Assembly (NCBI GenBank): GCA_023391375.1
Contig: JAEWBB010000018.1
Span: forward strand, 1 to 38,687
Length of the DNA stretch: 38,687 bases
Direction: 5' to 3'
Source: Pseudomonadota bacterium
GTDB lineage: Bacteria > Pseudomonadota > Alphaproteobacteria > Sphingomonadales > Sphingomonadaceae
A program made the position numbers and the translations under genes. The notes beneath the pieces were generated by a model. It had not been told where the DNA came from and did not search any database. It worked only from the letters and a program-made list of their open reading frames with translations. How positions within the stretch are numbered: position 1 is the first letter of the stretch; each line of letters begins with the position of its first letter. Below are positions 1-7,877 of the stretch, one piece after another.

Positions 1-53
1 CATCGCCGCCTCGCGGCTGCCGGCGCCCTTTCTCTTGCCCGCTGGGTTCGCCG
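1..53 (-). other. Possible first codon of a gene leaving the left edge
   Basis: Read on the minus strand, the window ends in an ATG (bases 1-3) preceded by GAGG five bases upstream. This lies 50 bases downstream of the OPT transporter stop. It could be the start of the next gene in the same direction, but only one codon is visible, so nothing can be said about the product. Confidence 0.2.
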
Positions 54-2054
54 TCAGGCGGCGAGCGGTTCCTGCGCCTTCTTGCGGGTCCAGCCGTAGA
101 GGCTGGCGATCGACGCGGCGAACAGGATGATGCCGCAGGCCACCGCATAGGGGTTCTCGCCGAAGCGGGCGAGGACGTTGGCGCTGTCTTCGCTGCCCGC
201 CTTCTCGGCGCCCGCGACCAGCGCCGCATAGGCGACGCCCATCAGGCTTTCGCCGACGATCAGGCCGGTGGCCATCAGCACGCCGAGCCGTTCGGCGAAC
301 GCCGGGTTGGCCTGGCGCGCGGCCCACTTGTTGTACGTCCAGCCGAGGAAGGCGCCGAGCGGGATGAGTAGGTCGACCTCCATGGGAAGATACATACCCA
401 TGCCGACGGCGAGCGGCGGCAGGCTGTATTTGCCGCCCGACGTACGCTTGAGGATTTCGTCGACGATCACGACCGCAACGCCGATCAGCGCACCCTTTTC
501 GAGCAGGCCCCAGTCGAGGCTGCCGCCGAGCACGCCCTGCGTGATCGAGCTGATCAGCGCGGCCTGCGGGGCGTTGAGCGCGTTCTCGCCCGCCCCCGGC
601 GCGCCGACGAAACCGAACGCGCCGTTGAGGAGGTTGAGGATCGGCGGGATGATCAGCGCGCCGAACACGACGCCAATGACCAGTGCCACCTGCTGCCGCC
701 ACGGGGTGGCGCCGACCAGCTGGCCGGTCTTCAGGTCCTGGAGATTGTCGTTGGCGATGGTCGCCACGCCGAAGATCACCGCGGTGACCAGCAGGGCGAA
801 GGCGATCAGGCTCTTGGTCGCCGCCGGGCCGAGGCCGTTGGCGAACACCAGCAGGATCAGGGAGATGCCCACTGCGGTGAGGATGCCGACGCCGCTGACC
901 GGGCTGTTCGAGGCGCCGATGAGGCCGGCCATGTAGCCGGTGATCGAGGCGATCAGCAGGCCGGCGAGGAAGATGTAGGCCAGCGACATGGCGACCAGCG
1001 GGCCGGCATGGGACACCAGTTCACCCTGCGCGGCGAAACCGTAGAGCAGCAGGCCGATCGGGATCAGCGAGAGCAGGATGGTGCCGCCGACGATGGTGAT
1101 CGGCAGGTCGCGCTCGGTGAGGGCGAGCGTTTCGCCGCCGGCCCGAGCGCGGTTGGCGGCGAGCGCCTGGGTGATGCCGCGGATGATCGGGCCGATCACC
1201 TTGGCCAGCGTCCACAGCGCGGCGACCAGCATGGTGCCGGCGCCGACGAAGCGGACCTGGCTGCGGAACACGTCGCTGAGGATCGCTTCGAGATCCCCGC
1301 CCGCGGGGATTCCGGCCGCGGCGGTGAAGGATGGCACGAGCCACGTCCAGCTGATGATGATGCCGACCAGCATGGCGATGCCGACGGCCATGCCGACGAG
1401 GTGGCCGACGCCCATCAGCGCCATCGACAGGCTGGCGGTGATGCCGCTGGCGCCGGCGCCGACGCGGAACGTGTTGGAGACCACGTCGGTGACCAGCTTG
1501 GCCTTGGCGAGCAGGAAGAAGACGGCGGACGCCAGCGCGGCGTAGATGATGGCGACGAGGCCGCGGCGGTTCTCCTCCGCACCGCCAACGCCCGCACCGA
1601 CCTTGAGCACTTCGGCCGCGGCGACGCCTTCCGGATAGGGAAGGTCGCTGCCGGTAACGAGCGCGCGACGCAGCGGGACGGAATACATCACGCCGAGGAT
1701 ACCGCCGAGGCCGATGACGAGCACGGAGAGCCAGTAGGGGAAGTCGGTCCAGTAGCCGATCATGATCAGGCCGGGCAGGACGAAGATGATCGCCGACAGC
1801 GTGCCCGCCGCACTGGCGATCGTCTGGACGATGTTGTTTTCCTGGATGGTCGCGTCGCGGAACGCCTTGAGGATGGCCATCGAGATGACCGCCGCCGGGA
1901 TCGACGTGGCGAAGGTGATGCCGAGCTTGAGGCCCAGGTAGACATTCGCGGCGGTGAACAGCAGCGTCAGCACGCCGCCGAGCAGGATGCCGCGCAATGT
2001 CAGTTCGGTGGTGGTCGGAGCGGCGGGCGCACCTCCCTCAAAAGTCGTCGCCAT
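54..2054 (-). CDS. OPT-family oligopeptide transporter
   Basis: A 666-residue, very hydrophobic inner-membrane protein with a short polar N-terminus and about 16 apparent membrane segments, the usual size and shape of the OPT family. These are secondary carriers for oligopeptides or metal-chelate-like ligands. The segment ASNSPVSGVGIL near residue 380 matches the family's NPxSGxG-type signature, and an SDLPYPEG stretch near residue 135 is typical of bacterial members. The frame also opens at a TTG (2075), but the ATG at 2054 is preceded by GAGGG at a workable distance and begins MATTFEGG, so it was preferred. The gene follows the M20 amidohydrolase on the same strand after 70 bases, so import and hydrolysis of small amide-linked compounds may be coupled. 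Substrate is unknown. Confidence 0.9.
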   Translation of the reverse strand: MATTFEGGAPAAPTTTELTLRGILLGGVLTLLFTAANVYLGLKLGITFATSIPAAVISMAILKAFRDATIQENNIVQTIASAAGTLSAIIFVLPGLIMIGYWTDFPYWLSVLVIGLGGILGVMYSVPLRRALVTGSDLPYPEGVAAAEVLKVGAGVGGAEENRRGLVAIIYAALASAVFFLLAKAKLVTDVVSNTFRVGAGASGITASLSMALMGVGHLVGMAVGIAMLVGIIISWTWLVPSFTAAAGIPAGGDLEAILSDVFRSQVRFVGAGTMLVAALWTLAKVIGPIIRGITQALAANRARAGGETLALTERDLPITIVGGTILLSLIPIGLLLYGFAAQGELVSHAGPLVAMSLAYIFLAGLLIASITGYMAGLIGASNSPVSGVGILTAVGISLILLVFANGLGPAATKSLIAFALLVTAVIFGVATIANDNLQDLKTGQLVGATPWRQQVALVIGVVFGALIIPPILNLLNGAFGFVGAPGAGENALNAPQAALISSITQGVLGGSLDWGLLEKGALIGVAVVIVDEILKRTSGGKYSLPPLAVGMGMYLPMEVDLLIPLGAFLGWTYNKWAARQANPAFAERLGVLMATGLIVGESLMGVAYAALVAGAEKAGSEDSANVLARFGENPYAVACGIILFAASIASLYGWTRKKAQEPLAA

Positions 2055-2124
2055 AGGATGGTCGCCCTCTTTCAAAATTCTGTCGTGTGCGATGGCTGCC
2101 CCACACGGGCCGCAGGGTCAATCG

Positions 2125-3321
2125 TTACGGCGCGAATCCGCGTTCGAGGAAGCGGGCCGCAAAGGCGCAATGGAGCGCCACCCCGCGCGGCAGCACGGCG
2201 TCGTCGACAAGCATCCCGGGGTTGTGGAGCGGGGCGCGTTGCAGGGGGTCGCCGCCCGGGGGCGCGACGCCGAGAAAAGCCATCGCGCCGGGAATTTTCT
2301 GCAGCACATAGGCGAAGTCCTCGCCGCCCATGCTCGGCGCCGGCGCCTCGACGTAGGCGGGACCGGCGATGTCGCGGATCATCGCCACCACGCGCGGATC
2401 GTTGATCGTCGCCGGATAGCCTTCGTCGACGCGGACCTCTGCTTCGCAATCATGCGCCAGCGCGACATGGGTGCAGATCCGGCGGAAGGCCGCGAGGCCG
2501 CGCTCGCGCGCCGTGGGCGACAGGGTGCGGAGCGTGCCGAGCAGGTCGACCGAGTCCGGCAGGACGTTGTGGGCCGAGCCGGCGCGGATCGAGGTGATCG
2601 ACAGCACCGCGGGGTCGGTCGTCACGGGGGTCCGCCGCGCCATCTCGCTCTGCAACGCAAGCACCAGTTCGGCCGCCACCGGGACCGGGTCCTTGGCATC
2701 GTGCGGCATCGCCGCATGGCCGCCCTGGCCGTGGATCGTCGCGCGCAGCGTGTCGGTGGACGCCAGCATCGGCCCCGGCCGGCAGGCGAGAACCCCGCCC
2801 GGAAGGTTGGGCCAGATGTGGATCGCAAATGCCGCCTCGGGCCGCGGGTCGTCGAGCAGCCCTTCCTTGATCATGTGCCGCGCGCCGTGCATCCCCTCCT
2901 CGCCCGGCTGGAACATGAAGAGGATGGTGCCGGCGATTTCGTCCCGCTTCGCCGCCAGCAGCCGCGCGGCGCCGGCCAGCATCGCCGAATGGGCGTCGTG
3001 CCCGCAGGCGTGCATGTGGCCCGGCTTGCGGCTGGCAAAGTCGAGGCCGGTCGTTTCGTCGATCGGCAGGGCGTCCATGTCGCCGCGCAGCAGGACCGCG
3101 CGGCCCGGTTTCGCGCCGTCGAGTCGGGCGACGAACCCGCTGGTGCTGGCCGAGCGCTGGATCGACAGGCCCAGGCCGTCGAGCGAGGCTAGCAACTTGT
3201 CACGGGTCGCGGGGCAGTCGAGGCCGAGTTCGGGGTCGGCGTGGATCGCGCGGCGAAGCGCGACGGTGCTCTGTGCATCGCCTTGAGCGGCGTCGAGCCA
3301 GGCATTGGTCTCGAAGGTCAT
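2125..3321 (-). CDS. M20D-family amidohydrolase (hippurate or N-acyl-amino-acid hydrolase type)
   Basis: A 398-residue cytoplasmic metallohydrolase of the M20D group (hippurate hydrolase, IAA-amino-acid hydrolase, aminoacylase relatives). Members cleave amide bonds of N-acylated amino acids with a two-metal centre. Visible motifs in order: LRGDMDALP (78-86), the Cys-containing metal motif HACGHDAH (104-111), QPGEEG (138-143) with the catalytic and ligand glutamates, a GGHAAMPH dimerisation-domain loop, and GGEDFAY near the C-terminus. The frame is open upstream to 3423, but the first 34 codons lie in the divergent promoter region; the ATG at 3321 starts a normal-length protein. No Shine-Dalgarno precedes it, and a predicted promoter places the transcript start almost at the ATG. 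It is divergent from a MarR regulator that may control it. Exact substrate unknown. Confidence 0.9.
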   Translation of the reverse strand: MTFETNAWLDAAQGDAQSTVALRRAIHADPELGLDCPATRDKLLASLDGLGLSIQRSASTSGFVARLDGAKPGRAVLLRGDMDALPIDETTGLDFASRKPGHMHACGHDAHSAMLAGAARLLAAKRDEIAGTILFMFQPGEEGMHGARHMIKEGLLDDPRPEAAFAIHIWPNLPGGVLACRPGPMLASTDTLRATIHGQGGHAAMPHDAKDPVPVAAELVLALQSEMARRTPVTTDPAVLSITSIRAGSAHNVLPDSVDLLGTLRTLSPTARERGLAAFRRICTHVALAHDCEAEVRVDEGYPATINDPRVVAMIRDIAGPAYVEAPAPSMGGEDFAYVLQKIPGAMAFLGVAPPGGDPLQRAPLHNPGMLVDDAVLPRGVALHCAFAARFLERGFAP

Positions 3322-3329
3322 GGCGCAAG

Positions 3330-3357
3330 ATGCTAGGCCTGTCGGCGCGGCGGTCAA
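3330..3357 (-). promoter_or_regulatory. Predicted promoter of the M20 amidohydrolase gene
   Basis: On the minus strand, TTGACC (3352-3357) is separated by 16 bases from TAGCAT (3330-3335). The -10 box ends only 8 bases before the ATG at 3321, so the transcript would have little or no leader. That agrees with the absence of a ribosome binding site. Prediction by eye. Confidence 0.5.
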
Positions 3358-3375
3358 CGCTGGCAGGCCGTGCGT

Positions 3376-3387
3376 AGTTACGTAACT
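3376..3387. promoter_or_regulatory. Perfect 12-bp palindrome, candidate MarR operator
   Basis: AGTTACGTAACT is a perfect dyad in the divergent region between the amidohydrolase and the MarR gene. Its last base is the first base of a perfect TTGACA (3387-3392) pointing toward the MarR gene; TAGGAA (3410-3415) follows at 17 bp. MarR dimers usually bind such dyads and often autoregulate, so this is the obvious operator candidate. Binding is inferred. Confidence 0.5.
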
Positions 3388-3421
3388 TGACACGTTGTTG
3401 TTCGAAGCGTAGGAAATCGAC

Positions 3422-3907
3422 ATGGATTTTGTGGACTCGCTCGGGACGTCCTTCCTCGCGCATCGCCTGCGCCGGCTTTCGGATCACGTCGTCGACCAGG
3501 TCGCCGCGAACTTCTCGCGCGCCGGGCTGGCGGTGCCGGCGCGCAGCGTGAGCACCCTCCATTACCTGCGGGAAAACGGGCCGACCGGGCCGGTCGAGCT
3601 CGGCAAGGCGCTCAAATTCTCGCACCCGCTGATGGTGCGCTCGCTGCGCAATCTCGAAGGGCTCGGGCTGGTCGAGGCGGTGGCTGACGAGAGCGACCAG
3701 CGCCGCCGCCGGGTCCAGCTCACCGCCGTGGGCCAGCGCGAGGCGGAGAAAAGTTTCGCCATGATCCGCGCCTTCACCGACGAGATGGAGCGTAAGGCGG
3801 CGGAGGCCGGGGTGGATGTCACCGAGTTCGCCCGCCAGCTGGAAGTCATGACCAAACTGTTCACCGGCGGGAAGATCGGCGCCGGTGAAAGCGAGCGGGT
3901 CCGGTGA
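3422..3907 (+). CDS. MarR-family transcriptional regulator
   Basis: A 161-residue winged-helix regulator of MarR size and layout: an N-terminal helical dimerisation segment (residues 1-38), a winged helix-turn-helix at about 40-105 (LHYLRENGPTGPVELGKAL, then the recognition-helix region HPLMVRSLRNLEGLGLV and the basic wing DQRRRRVQLT), and a C-terminal helical part. MarR proteins are usually repressors relieved by small aromatic or acyl ligands. The start is supported by AGGA eight bases upstream. It is divergent from the M20 amidohydrolase, its most likely target, with a palindrome between them. Ligand unknown. Confidence 0.88.
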   Translation: MDFVDSLGTSFLAHRLRRLSDHVVDQVAANFSRAGLAVPARSVSTLHYLRENGPTGPVELGKALKFSHPLMVRSLRNLEGLGLVEAVADESDQRRRRVQLTAVGQREAEKSFAMIRAFTDEMERKAAEAGVDVTEFARQLEVMTKLFTGGKIGAGESERVR

Positions 3908-4119
3908 AGCGGCGGATCGCGCTCGGCGCTGCGATCGCCGTATCGCTCAGCCTGTCTCCGCTGGCGTGGAGCGCAGCATCGGCAGACGGAGCTTGGACGT
4001 CGTCGAGACTGCCAGCGCACAAGGCGCTGGCGCTGATCCACTTCGACGGGGAGGCCCACTGCCTGGCGGCGCAGGCGCGGGCCGGCGCCTTCCTGGAAAT
4101 GACCCCGGCCGCGCCCTGA
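3904..4119 (+). CDS. Small putative exported protein
   Basis: A 71-residue frame starting at a GTG that overlaps the MarR stop codon by four bases (GTGA), an arrangement typical of translational coupling. The first 27 residues (MKRRIALGAAIAVSLSLSPL, then AWSAASA) look like a signal peptide with a basic n-region, hydrophobic core and an Ala-x-Ala cleavage site. The remaining 44 residues have no recognised domain and one cysteine. It ends 13 bases before the convergent NTF2-like gene. It could be a chance frame in GC-rich DNA; the signal-peptide shape and overlap are the only support. Confidence 0.35.
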   Translation: MKRRIALGAAIAVSLSLSPLAWSAASADGAWTSSRLPAHKALALIHFDGEAHCLAAQARAGAFLEMTPAAP

Positions 4120-4132
4120 GGCGCGCCATGCC

Positions 4133-4528
4133 TCAGCCGATCTTGACCCCGTGCGGCACCGGCGAGCTGTGCCGGCGGACCGCCTGCCAGCGCCCGTCCT
4201 CGTTGACCCACACGTCGGTCAGCAGGACGCGCTCGTCGATCAGCTGGCCGAGGTAGCGGACCTTCCACTGCGCATCGACCGTGGCGACGATGGTGTGTTC
4301 GAGCGCGACGCAATCGGTGACCCGCACTTCGAGGCTGGCGACATCCATCCGTTTCAGCGCGTCGATCCACTGTTCGCGGTCGACCGCGACCGAGCCGGTC
4401 GAGCGAATTCCGACCAGCCGGAACTGCGGATGGATCAGCTCGCGAAGCCCTTCTTCGTCCTTGGCGTAGAGCACGTCGCGCCAGCGCCGCTCGAGGTCGC
4501 GGATCAGTTCGGGAAGCTGCTCAGCCAC
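4133..4528 (-). CDS. NTF2-like (DUF4440-type) protein
   Basis: A 131-residue protein with the alpha-then-curved-sheet pattern of the NTF2-like or SnoaL fold, close to DUF4440. It has two N-terminal helices (LERRWRDVLYAKDEEGLREL), then an HPQFRLVG strand and a series of strands ending in a WQAVRRHSS segment. Such proteins bind small ligands in a cone-shaped pocket and are often of unknown function. It starts with GTG; the last eight bases of the upstream HerA-like ATPase gene overlap its start, so the two are probably translated together. No catalytic residue set can be assigned. Confidence 0.75.
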   Translation of the reverse strand: MAEQLPELIRDLERRWRDVLYAKDEEGLRELIHPQFRLVGIRSTGSVAVDREQWIDALKRMDVASLEVRVTDCVALEHTIVATVDAQWKVRYLGQLIDERVLLTDVWVNEDGRWQAVRRHSSPVPHGVKIG

Positions 4529-6161
4529 GCGTCAGGCCTCCGAAGATGCCGCGCAGGATCTGGGTGCCGAGCCGGCGGCCGACAGACGACGCGGCGGACC
4601 GAACGGCGGACTGGATGACCTTGTCGGTCATCGTCGGCTTGGCCGCCTCACGGGCGCGGCGGGCTTCCTCGCGCTCGGCCTCGCGCGCGCGCTGCGCGTC
4701 GAGCCGCTCGGCCTCGCGGCGGGCGCGGTCCTCTTCCTTCATCCGCGCGGCGTCGGCCCGGGCCTGTTCCTTTGCGGCGATGGCGTCGCGCTTGGCCTGT
4801 TCCGCCGCGGCCTTTTCAGCATCGCTCTGCGCCTTGGCGGCGGCGACCGAGGCGGCCGCTTCGTCATGCTTGGCCTTGAGGATTTCCTCGGCGCTGTCGC
4901 GGTCGAGCGCCTGGTCGTACTTGGCGCCGATCGCGTCGGTGGTCATCATCACCCCGCGCTCCTGCGGCGACAACGGGCCGACCCGCGAACGCGGCGGTCG
5001 CACCAGCGTGCGTTCGACCGGCGCCGGTGCGCCGTCCGGCTGGAGCATCGACACCAGCGCCTCGCCGACCTTGAGTTCGGTAATCGCGCTCGCGACATCG
5101 ATCTTGGGGTTCGGGCGGAAGGTGTCGGCCGCGCTTTTCACCGCCGCCTCGTCGCGCGGGGTGAAGGCGCGCAGCGCGTGCTGGACGCGATTGCCGAGCT
5201 GCCCCGCCACCTTGTCCGGAATGTCGATCGGGTTCTGGGTGATGAAATAGACGCCGACCCCCTTGGAGCGGATCAGGCGGACCACCTGCTCGACCTTTTC
5301 GGTCAGCGCCGGCGGGGCGTCCTCGAACAGGAGGTGCGCCTCGTCGAAGAAGAAGCAGAACTTGGGCTTATCGGGGTCGCCCACCTCGGGGAGCGTCTCG
5401 AACAGTTCGGACAGCATCCAGAGGAGGAATGTCGAATAGAGCCGCGGGGACGCCATCAGCTTGTCGGCGGCCAGGATGTTGACGATGCCCTGCCCGCTGT
5501 CGTCGAGCTTGAAGAAATCTTCAAGCGCCAGCGCCGGCTCGCCGAAGAAATGCTCGCCGCCCTGGGCGCGCAGCTGGAGCAGCGAGCGCTGGATCGCGCC
5601 GACGCTCATCTTCGAGACGTTGCCATATTCGAGCGTCAGCTCGTCCGCGCGCTCCCCGACATTGACCAACATCGCCTGCAGGTCGTCGAGGTCGAGGAGC
5701 AGCAACCCCTCCTTGTCGGCGACGTGGAACGCGATGGTCAGCACGCCCTCCTGCACCTCGTTGAGGTTCATCAGCCGCGCCAGCAGGAGAGGTCCCATTT
5801 CGCTGACGGTGGAGCGGACCGGGTGCCCTTGTTCGCCGAACAGGTCCCAGAACTGGACCGGGAAGGCGGCATAGGACCAGTCGGTGTAACCGATCTCGGC
5901 CGCGCGAGCCGCGAACGGGGCCGCGGTCTTGTCGGTGGCGAGGCCCGCCATGGCGATGCCGGCAAGGTCGCCCTTCACGTCGGCGAGGAAGGTCGGGACG
6001 CCGGCGGCCGACAGGCCCTCGACGATTCCCTGCAACGTCACCGTCTTGCCGGTGCCGGTCGCCCCGGCGATCAGGCCGTGGCGGTTGGCCCGCTTCAGTT
6101 CGAGTTGCTGCGACTGGCCCTCGGCGTTGGCGCCGATGATGATCGCGTTCATGTCTGCCAT
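4521..6161 (-). CDS. HerA-like (DUF853) P-loop ATPase
   Basis: A 546-residue cytoplasmic ATPase of the HerA/FtsK superfamily, DUF853 type (YjgR-like). Visible: Walker A GATGTGKT at residues 33-40, an LADVKGDLAGI segment just after, a Walker B strand with FFFDEAHLLF near 270, and a sensor-like YFITQNPIDIPD near 300. The C-terminal 130 residues are an Ala/Glu/Arg-rich helical stretch likely to form a coiled coil, followed by a Gly-rich end with TQILRGIFGG. The biological role of this family is not settled; DNA translocation is assumed from superfamily membership. The ATG at 6161 has a strong GGAGGAG site nine bases upstream, which lies inside a predicted hairpin. It follows degP on the same strand. 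Confidence 0.88.
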   Translation of the reverse strand: MADMNAIIIGANAEGQSQQLELKRANRHGLIAGATGTGKTVTLQGIVEGLSAAGVPTFLADVKGDLAGIAMAGLATDKTAAPFAARAAEIGYTDWSYAAFPVQFWDLFGEQGHPVRSTVSEMGPLLLARLMNLNEVQEGVLTIAFHVADKEGLLLLDLDDLQAMLVNVGERADELTLEYGNVSKMSVGAIQRSLLQLRAQGGEHFFGEPALALEDFFKLDDSGQGIVNILAADKLMASPRLYSTFLLWMLSELFETLPEVGDPDKPKFCFFFDEAHLLFEDAPPALTEKVEQVVRLIRSKGVGVYFITQNPIDIPDKVAGQLGNRVQHALRAFTPRDEAAVKSAADTFRPNPKIDVASAITELKVGEALVSMLQPDGAPAPVERTLVRPPRSRVGPLSPQERGVMMTTDAIGAKYDQALDRDSAEEILKAKHDEAAASVAAAKAQSDAEKAAAEQAKRDAIAAKEQARADAARMKEEDRARREAERLDAQRAREAEREEARRAREAAKPTMTDKVIQSAVRSAASSVGRRLGTQILRGIFGGLTRG

Positions 6162-6168
6162 GCCGCTG

Positions 6169-6208
6169 CTCCTCCTCTTCGGCCCAGCCTAGGCCGAGAG
6201 AGGAGGAG
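6169..6208 (-). promoter_or_regulatory. Hairpin covering the ribosome binding site of the DUF853 ATPase
   Basis: A 10-bp perfect inverted repeat (6169-6178 with 6199-6208) encloses a second 5-bp pair (6180-6184 with 6192-6196) around a 7-base loop. In the minus-strand transcript the 3' arm contains the GGAGGAG ribosome binding site of the gene starting at 6161. There is no U-run after it, so it is not an obvious terminator. A translation-controlling role is inferred. Confidence 0.5.
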
Positions 6209-6220
6209 GGAGCAAGCCGC

Positions 6221-7780
6221 TTAGCGGTCGGCCAGCGAAATGCCGACGAACGCTTCCGGCGAACGGCCGGCGCGGACCAGCAGCAGCACGCCGCTCCGGC
6301 CCGAACGGCGCACCGCCTCGACCGCGGCATTGACGTCCTGCGGCGAGGTGACGGCCTTGCGGTCGACCGAGACGATCACGTAGCCGCGGCGCAGGCCCTT
6401 GGCGTAGGCGTCGCTGTTCGGATCGACCGAGGTGATGACGACGCCGCGAACGTCGGTCGGCAAGTTGAGCGCCCGGATGATCTGCGGGTTCAAGGCCTGC
6501 ATCGACAGGCCAAGCGCGCTGCCCGGCGCGACCGGCTGTTCGTCGGCCATGTCGGTCGTGTCGTTGTCGTTGACGCCGGACTGCTGGGCAACGACGTCGT
6601 CGCTCGGCCGCTGGGCGACCGTGGCGCGGATCGTCTGGCGCTTGCCGTCGCGAATGATTTCCAGCGGCACGGTCGAGCCGACCGAGGTGTTGGCAATCAG
6701 GTAGCTGACGGTTTCGTCGGGGTTCACCGGCCGGCCGTTGACCGAGACGATGACGTCGCCCTGGCGAAGGCCGGCGCGTGCCGCGGCCTGGCCGGGAACG
6801 ACCGAGCGGACGAGCTCGCCGCGATCCTTGGGCAGGCCAAGCGCCGAGGCGATATTCTCGTCGAGCGGCTGGAGGCCGACGCCGAGGTAGCCACGCTGCG
6901 GCTGCTGGCCCCGGCGAAGGCTGTCGATCACCGGCTTGGCCGCTTCCGCCGGGATGGCAAGGCCGATGCCGACGCTGGCACCGGTCGGCGAAATCAGCGC
7001 CGAGTTGATGCCGATGACGTTGCCGGCCATGTCGAACATCGGGCCGCCGGAGTTGCCCATGTTGATGCTGGCGTCGGTCTGGATGTAGCGGTCGTAGGCG
7101 CCGGCGCCGGTGATCCCGCGATGCAGCGCCGAGATGATGCCGGCGGTGACGGTGCCGCCCAGGCCATAGGGGTTGCCGACCGCCAGCACCCAGTCGCCGA
7201 CCCGGACGCGCGTGCTGTCGCCCCAGTTGACGTAGGGCAGGTTCGACCCGTCGATCTTGAGAAGCGCGAGGTCGGACGCCGGGTCGCGGCCGACGATGCG
7301 GGCCGGATATTCCTTGCGATCGCCGAAGATCACCGTGACCTGGTCGACGGTGCCCTTGCCGCCTTCGCCCTCGATCAGGTGGTTGTTGGTGACGATGTAG
7401 CCATCGGGCGAGATGACGAAGCCCGAGCCGAGCGAGCCGGCCTCGCGGGTCCGCGGTGCGCCGCCGCCGCCGCTGTCGCCCTGGTCCGACTGGCCCGGCG
7501 CGCCAAAGCGGCGGAAGAATTCCTCGAACGGATCTGTCTGCCGCTGCACGGCGACGCGCTGCTTGGTCGAGATGTTGACCACCGCCGGCTGGAGCCGCGC
7601 GGCAAGGTCGGCGAAGCTGGACGGCGCACCGGCCCGCGGCGCGATCTGCGACGGCGCGTTTTGCGCGACCTGCGCCCCGGCCTCACCGGTCGCGACCGAA
7701 AAGGCGGTGCCTCCAAGCAGGAGGGCGGCGGCAACTCCATAGGCGTAGCGCACGGCTGGATACTCCCTCATCGATCCCAT
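6221..7780 (-). CDS. degP: Do/DegP-family periplasmic serine protease
   Basis: A roughly 519-residue HtrA/Do-type protease that degrades or refolds damaged envelope proteins in the periplasm. A hydrophobic signal sequence occupies about residues 12-38. The trypsin-like domain shows His134 (TNNHLIEG), Asp170 (PASDLALLKID) and the nucleophile Ser244 (GNSGGPMF). Two PDZ domains follow, with GYLGVGLQPL opening the first and a second ending near the C-terminus. Two in-frame ATGs compete: 7786 and 7780. GAGAGG sits six bases before 7780 but directly abuts 7786, so 7780 was chosen. It is third in an hflK-hflC-degP cluster, a common alphaproteobacterial order. Tandem GCGTTCA repeats lie in the 97-base gap upstream. 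Confidence 0.95.
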   Translation of the reverse strand: MGSMREYPAVRYAYGVAAALLLGGTAFSVATGEAGAQVAQNAPSQIAPRAGAPSSFADLAARLQPAVVNISTKQRVAVQRQTDPFEEFFRRFGAPGQSDQGDSGGGGAPRTREAGSLGSGFVISPDGYIVTNNHLIEGEGGKGTVDQVTVIFGDRKEYPARIVGRDPASDLALLKIDGSNLPYVNWGDSTRVRVGDWVLAVGNPYGLGGTVTAGIISALHRGITGAGAYDRYIQTDASINMGNSGGPMFDMAGNVIGINSALISPTGASVGIGLAIPAEAAKPVIDSLRRGQQPQRGYLGVGLQPLDENIASALGLPKDRGELVRSVVPGQAAARAGLRQGDVIVSVNGRPVNPDETVSYLIANTSVGSTVPLEIIRDGKRQTIRATVAQRPSDDVVAQQSGVNDNDTTDMADEQPVAPGSALGLSMQALNPQIIRALNLPTDVRGVVITSVDPNSDAYAKGLRRGYVIVSVDRKAVTSPQDVNAAVEAVRRSGRSGVLLLVRAGRSPEAFVGISLADR

Positions 7781-7841
7781 CTTCATCCTCTCAATCGGTC
7801 GTGTCTCACGCCCCCGGAGCTTTCAAGCGCCGCAGGCTAGG

Positions 7842-7868
7842 TTCACGCCCTGAACGCGAATTGAACGC
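7842..7868 (-). promoter_or_regulatory. Tandem heptamer repeat upstream of degP
   Basis: On the minus strand GCGTTCA occurs twice with an 11-bp period (7862-7868 and 7851-7857), followed four bases later by the partly inverted GTGAAC (7842-7847). Paired heptamers one helical turn apart are the usual site layout of OmpR-type response regulators. It sits about 65 bases before degP. Regulation is inferred only. Confidence 0.3.
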
Positions 7869-7877
7869 CTAAGGCTG

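Noticed and set aside
1008..2405. Long open frame of 465 codons on the plus strand opposite the OPT transporter
   Set aside because: Its translation is rich in Arg, Asp, Gly and His with no domain, typical of a shadow frame in GC-rich DNA; the minus-strand OPT protein explains the sequence.
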